Assembly: GCA_037147175.1 (NCBI GenBank)
Contig: JBAWVS010000034.1
Location: forward strand, 1 to 26,995
Length of the DNA: 26,995 bases
Direction of reading: 5' to 3'
Origin: a bacterium
GTDB taxonomy: Bacteria > Cyanobacteriota > Vampirovibrionia > Gastranaerophilales > UBA9971
Positions 22,983-26,995 of this stretch are shown here, piece by piece. Position 1 is the first letter of the stretch. Every line of letters starts with the position of its first letter. The notes beneath the pieces are model-generated. The model searched no databases and was not told the DNA's origin. It saw nothing but the letters and a program-made list of their open reading frames with translations. The translations under genes and the position numbers were made by a program.

Positions 22983-23418
22983 TTTCCGATTTTAAAGTCT
23001 CTAAGGCAAAAGCAATTATTTCGGCATGATCAAAGGCCAGCTCCGGAAGTTTATTAACGCTAAACCATTGAGCATCTTTTGCGTCATCCTGAGCTTTTAT
23101 AAAAAGTTCTGAGGAATTTACACTTGCATAATAAACAACACTAACGGTTCTGCCTCGAGGATCCCTGCCTACACGCCCGAAAGCTCCTAACTGTTTTAGA
23201 CAAACATCTTTTATACTTGTCTCTTCTTCAAGTTCTCTTTTTGCTGCTTCTTCGAGTTCTTCGTTATATTCTACAAAACCTCCGGGGAATGCCCATTTGT
23301 TTTTGAAAGGTTCGTATTTTCTTTTGATAAATAATACTTTTAGGTCTTCACCGTCTTTGTAATCGGAAAAAAGTATTATATCTGTTGTTAAGGCTGGATT
23401 TTTATATTCTTTTGACAT
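22945..23418 (-). CDS. NUDIX hydrolase
   Basis: A 157-aa NUDIX pyrophosphohydrolase. The NUDIX box is GGFVEYNEELEEAAKREL followed by EEET (G-x5-E-x7-RE-x2-EE), with the preceding FKNKWAFPGG. FGRVGRDPRGRTVSVVYYA and LAFDHAEIIAFAL are typical of the ADP-ribose pyrophosphatase/NrtR-like subgroup, so ADP-ribose or a related nucleotide-sugar diphosphate is a likely substrate. No C-terminal winged helix of NrtR is present, so it is an enzyme only. The C-terminal 38 bases overlap fliR on the opposite strand. AAGAGG precedes the ATG and lies in a hairpin arm (see the regulatory entry at 23424-23475). Confidence 0.93.
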   Translation of the reverse strand: MSKEYKNPALTTDIILFSDYKDGEDLKVLFIKRKYEPFKNKWAFPGGFVEYNEELEEAAKRELEEETSIKDVCLKQLGAFGRVGRDPRGRTVSVVYYASVNSSELFIKAQDDAKDAQWFSVNKLPELAFDHAEIIAFALETLKSEIKKSFDNIQENL

Positions 23419-23423
23419 TATTA

Positions 23424-23475
23424 AAACCTCTTAAAGTTAACAGGAAAGAGGTTTCGCCCTTTCCTGTTTTACTTC
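23424..23475. promoter_or_regulatory. Two overlapping, mutually exclusive hairpins before the NUDIX gene
   Basis: Hairpin 1: AACAGGAAAG (23439 on) pairs with CTTTCCTGTT, with two further G-C pairs past a bulge. On the plus strand it is followed by TTTTACTTCTTTTTT, so it could terminate read-through from the flagellar operon. Hairpin 2: AAACCTCTT (23424-23432) pairs with AAGAGGTTT (23446-23454), nine perfect pairs. On the minus strand (the NUDIX leader) the 3' arm of hairpin 2 is the Shine-Dalgarno AAGAGG, and its 5' arm overlaps hairpin 1. Only one can form at a time. Confidence 0.5.
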
Positions 23476-23485
23476 TTTTTTATAG

Positions 23486-23540
23486 GTTGCCTCGCTATGC
23501 TTGCAATGATGATTTTGGCGATTTAGCAGTTCGAGTTATT
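23486..23540. repeat. Half copy of the palindromic repeat at 8996-9130
   Basis: GTTGCCTCGCTATGCTTGCAATGATGATTTT onward matches the right half of the element at 9085-9135. The phrase GATTTTGGCGATTTAGCA is identical (23511-23528 and 9104-9121) and the end reads AGTTCGAGTTATT. The left half is absent here. It abuts the stop of the 23545-23979 gene. Confidence 0.75.
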
Positions 23541-23544
23541 TTTT

Positions 23545-23979
23545 TTAATCTGTTGTATCCGAAAATTCTTTTGCTGCGGCATATTCAATTATTGCGGCTT
23601 TTGCCATAGGATCTGTAAGATTTTCTTTAAGGGCATTTCCGAAAGCAAAATCACCAAGAGCAGAAGCTCTCATTGCAACGCTGGGTCTTTGTTTAAGAAA
23701 AGGCTTCATATCTTTTGAAACAGAGGCAAGTGTTTCCGGAGTAATTTTAATTCCCGAATTTTTATCCTCAAAACCTTTAAACGCAACTTTTTGGTTTTTC
23801 ACAAGAGATTGACCGGAAAGAGCGTTCATATCATGAAGACTTTTTCTGGTAACTTCTTTTTCGTAAATATTTAAAGCTTCTTCCTGTTTTTCATCTTGAT
23901 TTGCAGAAAATGCAGGTTTAACATTGTGTATACTTGCCGGCCAAATATTAGTTTGGTCGTTATTTTGAATGTCGCTCAT
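23545..23979 (-). CDS. Hypothetical protein with F-x-G motif (144 aa)
   Basis: A 144-aa protein with no signal peptide or membrane helix. The N-terminal ~60 residues are polar and probably disordered (MSDIQNNDQTNIWPASIHNV). At 65-69 stands VAFKG, the same short pattern seen in other small proteins of this window, with PAFSA at 22-26 as a weaker copy. The C-terminal half is helical and alanine-rich (SVAMRASALGDFAFGNAL, then AAIIEYAAAKEF). GGGGGGA lies nine bases before the ATG. No family recognised. It stands alone between the NUDIX leader and a region with no gene. Confidence 0.65.
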   Translation of the reverse strand: MSDIQNNDQTNIWPASIHNVKPAFSANQDEKQEEALNIYEKEVTRKSLHDMNALSGQSLVKNQKVAFKGFEDKNSGIKITPETLASVSKDMKPFLKQRPSVAMRASALGDFAFGNALKENLTDPMAKAAIIEYAAAKEFSDTTD

Positions 23980-24162
23980 TCACTAAGTCCCCCCGATTAA
24001 ATTTTCTTTAATATAAGCACTTAAATAATATATTTTAGAAAAATTATAATTATATTAAGTATATACTAAAAAGTTATTTTTGGCAGCACTTTTTGATTTA
24101 TATTAATACAAAAATATAGGCTAACCGGAGGAGCTATAATAAAAATAGAGTTTTTTAAAAAA

Positions 24163-24441
24163 TTATGTATTTTTCTGCTCTTTTTTGAGCACGTAAGATG
24201 TCCAATGAAGAGCCAGAGCAGGTGTTAGAAAAACGTAAAAAACAAATATTTTCATCCATCCGAGAAAATAAACTATAAGCAAATAAAGGTTTTCTCTGCT
24301 TATGTTATAAAGACCTGTACTAAAATTTGCTGCCCATTCTTTGTTAAACATATAGAACAGGCTTACGAAAATACAATATATAAGGCTTATTAAAAAACAT
24401 TTATAAAAAACATTTCTTACAATAATAATTGTTTCCAGCAT
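24163..24441 (-). CDS. Small membrane protein, two predicted helices (92 aa)
   Basis: A 92-aa protein with two long hydrophobic segments, about 12-32 (VFYKCFLISLIYCIFVSLFY) and 52-75 (LYLLIVYFLGWMKIFVFYVF), and a positively charged end (YVLKKEQKN), probably in the cytoplasm. GAGG precedes the ATG with good spacing. No family recognised. It is separated from the Hfq-like gene upstream by about 135 bases in which I see no terminator hairpin. The gap to 23979 (183 bases) is A+T-rich and holds only a stray GGAGG without a following start codon. Confidence 0.65.
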   Translation of the reverse strand: MLETIIIVRNVFYKCFLISLIYCIFVSLFYMFNKEWAANFSTGLYNISRENLYLLIVYFLGWMKIFVFYVFLTPALALHWTSYVLKKEQKNT

Positions 24442-24576
24442 ATCATCACCTCACAATTTATTATAAAAAAATCAATAATTAATAATCAATTATGACAAAA
24501 AATATATTATTTTTAATTGCCTGTTTTGTTTAGTTTTATCAATTTTTTCAGTACTAAAGACTGTGCCGGCAATATA

Positions 24577-24777
24577 TTAAATGGCTGAATAATAAACAAC
24601 AGCGGTTTTCAAAAGCGTTATTGTTTTCTCATTTTCAAGTTTTATATGAAAAGCCGATTGATCGGCCCAGAGAAGTATTCCTCTGAAATGATGTGCAGCT
24701 GTTGTAATAAATTCCAGTCTTGCTTCATGTTGTATGAATTTTTTGATTTCTGCTTCAGTCGGTCCTTTGAGTTCCAT
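24577..24777 (-). CDS. hfq: Hfq-like LSm protein (cyanobacterial type)
   Basis: A 66-aa protein whose body follows the Sm fold pattern of cyanobacterial Hfq: a short N-terminal helix (TEAEIKKFIQHEA), strand ARLEFITTAAHHFRGILLWA (Sm1, with the G-x-L-x-W-x-D pattern continued by DQ), then FHIKLENEKTITLLKTAVVY, which ends with the [K/R]-x-A-[V/I]-x-Y pattern of Sm2. Proteobacterial Hfq has KHA and FK-x-Y-x-x-STV at this place; the cyanobacterial form lacks these and is involved in motility through type IV pili. AGGAG lies seven bases before the ATG. It follows dxr by 23 bases on the same strand, so likely co-transcribed. Assignment is by pattern. Confidence 0.65.
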   Translation of the reverse strand: MELKGPTEAEIKKFIQHEARLEFITTAAHHFRGILLWADQSAFHIKLENEKTITLLKTAVVYYSAI

Positions 24778-24800
24778 AACCTTCGCTCCTTTTATATAAC

Positions 24801-25958
24801 TTATTTTAAGTTGCTTAATAATTTTCCTGCAAAAATTCTTGCTTCTTTATCCGTTTCAATTATATCGTTCAATTCGGGATTTTGTATATTATTGTGTTGT
24901 TCTAAAGTTTTATAAACAATGTTATAAATTTCTGTCAGTTTTATTTCTTTTCTCAAGAAGGCGTAAACAGCTTCTTCATTTGAAGCATTTAATACAGTCG
25001 GACAGGTTCCGCCTTTTATTCCTGCTTCGTAGGCAAGTTTGAGGCATGGGAATTTTTCCAGATCAGGTTTTTCAAATTCCAGTCTGCCTATTTGAGTAAA
25101 ATCCATTGTTCCTGTTTTTGGTCCTTCAAAGGTTTCAGGATAAGTAAGCGCAAATTGGACGGGAATATGCATGCTCGGAAGACCCATCTGCGCAATTACG
25201 CTGCCGTCCGGAAATTCTACAGCGCTGTGTAAAATACTTTGAGGGTGTATAACGACTTCTATTTCAGAATAATCTACGCCAAAAAGCCAGTGAGCTTCAA
25301 TTACTTCCAACCCTTTATTCATTAAAGTTGCGGAATCAACAGTTATTTTATCGCCCATAAACCAGTTTGGATGAGCCAAAGTTTCTTCTAAAGTTGCTTT
25401 TTTTATCTCTTCCAACGATTTATTCCTGAAAGGTCCGCCTGAGCCTGTAATTATGAGTTTTTTTGGGCGGCTGAAATTTCTTGATGCAAGACATTGAAAA
25501 ATAGCCGAATGCTCGCTATCTACAGGCAAGATTTTTACATTTTTCTCTTTTGCCTTTGTCATCACGATACTTCCGGCAGCGACTAAAGTTTCTTTGTTGG
25601 CAAGGGCAATATTAATTCCGTTATCAATAGCCGCAAGCACTGGGAAAAGCCCGTTTATTCCCGTAACTGCACTCAAAACAACATCGTTTCGGGTATTTTT
25701 TGCTATTTCAACTAATCCGTCATTTCCCCACAAAATTTCTTTATTTTTAATATCTTTTTTGAGTTCTTGAGCGAGTTCTCCGGTTTTTACAGAAACAAAT
25801 TCGGGGTTGTACTTTAATATTTGTTTTTTAAATTCTTCAAGATTCGACCCTGCGGCAAGCCCGACTATTTCAAATTTGTCATGCAGACAATCAACAACCT
25901 CTAAAGCCTGTTTTCCTATTGACCCTGTAGAGCCCAGTATTGAAATTTTTTTCTTCAT
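24801..25958 (-). CDS. dxr: 1-deoxy-D-xylulose 5-phosphate reductoisomerase
   Basis: A 385-aa cytoplasmic enzyme that converts DXP to 2-C-methyl-D-erythritol 4-phosphate with NADPH, the committing step of the MEP isoprenoid pathway. Seen: NADPH-binding ILGSTGSIGKQALEV, ALANKETLVAAG, metal and substrate site PVDSEHSAIFQCL (Asp-Ser-Glu), TGSGGPFRNKS, HPNWFMGDKITVDSATLMNK and GLEVIEAHWLFG. Length is standard. The start is MKKKISILGSTG at 25958; the upstream region has only a weak Shine-Dalgarno. It is followed by the Hfq-like gene. Confidence 0.97.
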   Translation of the reverse strand: MKKKISILGSTGSIGKQALEVVDCLHDKFEIVGLAAGSNLEEFKKQILKYNPEFVSVKTGELAQELKKDIKNKEILWGNDGLVEIAKNTRNDVVLSAVTGINGLFPVLAAIDNGINIALANKETLVAAGSIVMTKAKEKNVKILPVDSEHSAIFQCLASRNFSRPKKLIITGSGGPFRNKSLEEIKKATLEETLAHPNWFMGDKITVDSATLMNKGLEVIEAHWLFGVDYSEIEVVIHPQSILHSAVEFPDGSVIAQMGLPSMHIPVQFALTYPETFEGPKTGTMDFTQIGRLEFEKPDLEKFPCLKLAYEAGIKGGTCPTVLNASNEEAVYAFLRKEIKLTEIYNIVYKTLEQHNNIQNPELNDIIETDKEARIFAGKLLSNLK

Positions 25959-26011
25959 TTATTTCACAAGAATACTTTTAACTCTTGTTATTATATATCA
26001 TTATAATTTTT

Positions 26012-26995
26012 TTAAAAATGTCTGCGAAATTCAACTAAATTTTCAATTTTTGCCATATGATGACCATCGACAAATTTGCCCGAGCGTTCAATTACTGCAC
26101 CTTTTATTTTGGTTTCATCAATTTCAGGATAATTTCCGCGCCAATCCTTATGCAAAATTACTTTTCCATTCCCTTTAGTGAACTCTATTTGTTCAAATTC
26201 AGGGGCATTATTAATATGTACTTCGGCTTTATCTCCGGTTAATTTTACTTTGCCGACTTTACTGCTGCCCGATAACCCCACATCATGTACCGCTGTGATT
26301 TCATTAACAGACGCATTACCTCTTACTCTTACGCAATAGTTAGAAACAACTTTATTAACTTTTGAGCTTCCACTAATTATTGCTTCATTAGTTGTGATTT
26401 CATCAACCTTTGCCTTACCCGAAACTTCAACTTCGGGAGATTTGGCTTTTGTAACACTTACATTTTCATCAATAAAAATACGTTCCCTTGCTTGTATTTC
26501 TTTGACATGTCCACCTATGCTGTTCTGTACCTGAACATGAGTGGCTATAATTTTATCAACGGTTCCTGTTCCATACATGCCGGCTGATATTTCAGCATGT
26601 AATTCTTTTGCCGTAGATTTATCAAAAAGAGATATATATGTTGCTTTTATAGTGTGAGAACTGCTGTTGCCGTGTAATTCAACATATCTCCCATTAATGG
26701 TACGGACTTTTGATGTTCCTGCCAAAATAATTTTTTTTTCGGGTGAATTAACAGAATCTCTGATTTTGTCGGCTAAAAAAATATTGTCAGGTGAATGATT
26801 ACCTGATAATAAAAATTCCGGATATAATTTAATATCCTTTCCTGTATATTTATCGTCTCCCGAGAAAGAAAGATTTTTGCCGGTTTTTATAAACGAATCC
26901 TGAGAAAAGTTATTATTTAAATTGAAATTTTGTTTGGTTGTTAAAGAGGCAACTCCTATATTGTTGTTATATTTATTTATGTTTATGTTTAAAGG
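26012..26995 (-). CDS. Beta-solenoid-like protein, 5' end beyond the window
   Basis: The frame is open from the stop at 26012 to the window end; a TTG at 26725 is an internal codon, not the start. At least 327 residues are encoded. Up to about residue 90 of the visible part the chain is polar and Asn-rich and contains NLSFSGDDKYTGKD, another F-x-G motif. From there a run of imperfect 17-20-residue repeats follows, of the form V-x-G-x-(S/A)-K-V-x-x-I-x-(T/S) (for example EVSGKAKVDEITT, ISGSSKVNKVVSN, LSGSSKVGKVKLT), with the G/S/N turns and alternating V/I of a beta-helix as in bactofilin or GIN-type (DUF2807-like) proteins. The C-terminus is WRGNYPEIDETKIKG onward. Function unknown. Confidence 0.75.
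   Translation of the reverse strand, partial: PLNININKYNNNIGVASLTTKQNFNLNNNFSQDSFIKTGKNLSFSGDDKYTGKDIKLYPEFLLSGNHSPDNIFLADKIRDSVNSPEKKIILAGTSKVRTINGRYVELHGNSSSHTIKATYISLFDKSTAKELHAEISAGMYGTGTVDKIIATHVQVQNSIGGHVKEIQARERIFIDENVSVTKAKSPEVEVSGKAKVDEITTNEAIISGSSKVNKVVSNYCVRVRGNASVNEITAVHDVGLSGSSKVGKVKLTGDKAEVHINNAPEFEQIEFTKGNGKVILHKDWRGNYPEIDETKIKGAVIERSGKFVDGHHMAKIENLVEFRRHF

Noticed and set aside
24125-24200. Plus-strand gene after GGAGG near 24128
   Set aside because: No ATG, GTG or TTG follows at suitable spacing and the frame closes quickly.

Overview
The window is A+T-rich (roughly one third G+C) and densely coded, and comes from a diderm, flagellated, chemotactic bacterium. The mix suggests a non-photosynthetic relative of cyanobacteria (Vampirovibrionia / 'Candidatus Melainabacteria', Gastranaerophilales type). 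It includes a cyanobacterial-style Hfq-like LSm protein, PBS-lyase-type HEAT repeats, the MEP isoprenoid enzyme Dxr, outer-membrane lipid transporters (LptF/G and MlaE families), flagellar export genes and many small proteins carrying a short F-x-G/A motif. The taxonomic call is an inference from gene content; no marker rRNA is present.

Layout. 119-2898 (minus): a 51-aa ORF, a soluble zinc-binding (CZB) chemoreceptor, glycyl-tRNA synthetase alpha chain and a small Cys-rich protein. 3068-5812 (minus): a compact operon of ClpX-type zinc finger, large HEAT-like protein, RuvX and an acidic DUF1292-like protein, closed by a hairpin terminator. 5953-6807 (minus): a HEAT-repeat protein with its own terminator. 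7235-8956 (minus): an orphan PAS/GAF histidine kinase. 9240-9563 (minus): thioredoxin, divergent from a plus-strand run (9711-13145) of LptF/G permease, beta-carbonic anhydrase, branched-chain aminotransferase and MlaE permease.

13130-13986 holds three small minus-strand genes, two of them from a clear 327-bp tandem duplication. MalQ (minus) and a zinc alcohol dehydrogenase (plus) are divergent. 17211-18784 is an accessory stretch with palindromic repeats, a duplicated 84-bp leader in front of two unrelated small ORFs, and a long leader before the flagellar genes. 18785-22982 (plus) is the flagellar export operon: a tandem-SpoA FliM/FliN-like protein, FliO, FliP, FliQ, a secreted beta-domain protein and FliR. 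FliR overlaps a convergent NUDIX gene whose leader can form two mutually exclusive hairpins. 23545-26995 (minus) carries hypothetical proteins, the Hfq-like gene behind dxr, and a beta-solenoid-like protein that runs off the window end.

The most interesting points are the recurrent F-x-G/A motif in otherwise unrelated small proteins, the small-gene duplication with a gene-conversion-like identity pattern, the duplicated leader cassette, the SctQ-like tandem SpoA protein and pilus-like secreted protein inside a flagellar operon, and the possible RNA switch ahead of the NUDIX gene. No tRNA, rRNA, CRISPR array, transposase or phage gene was recognised.
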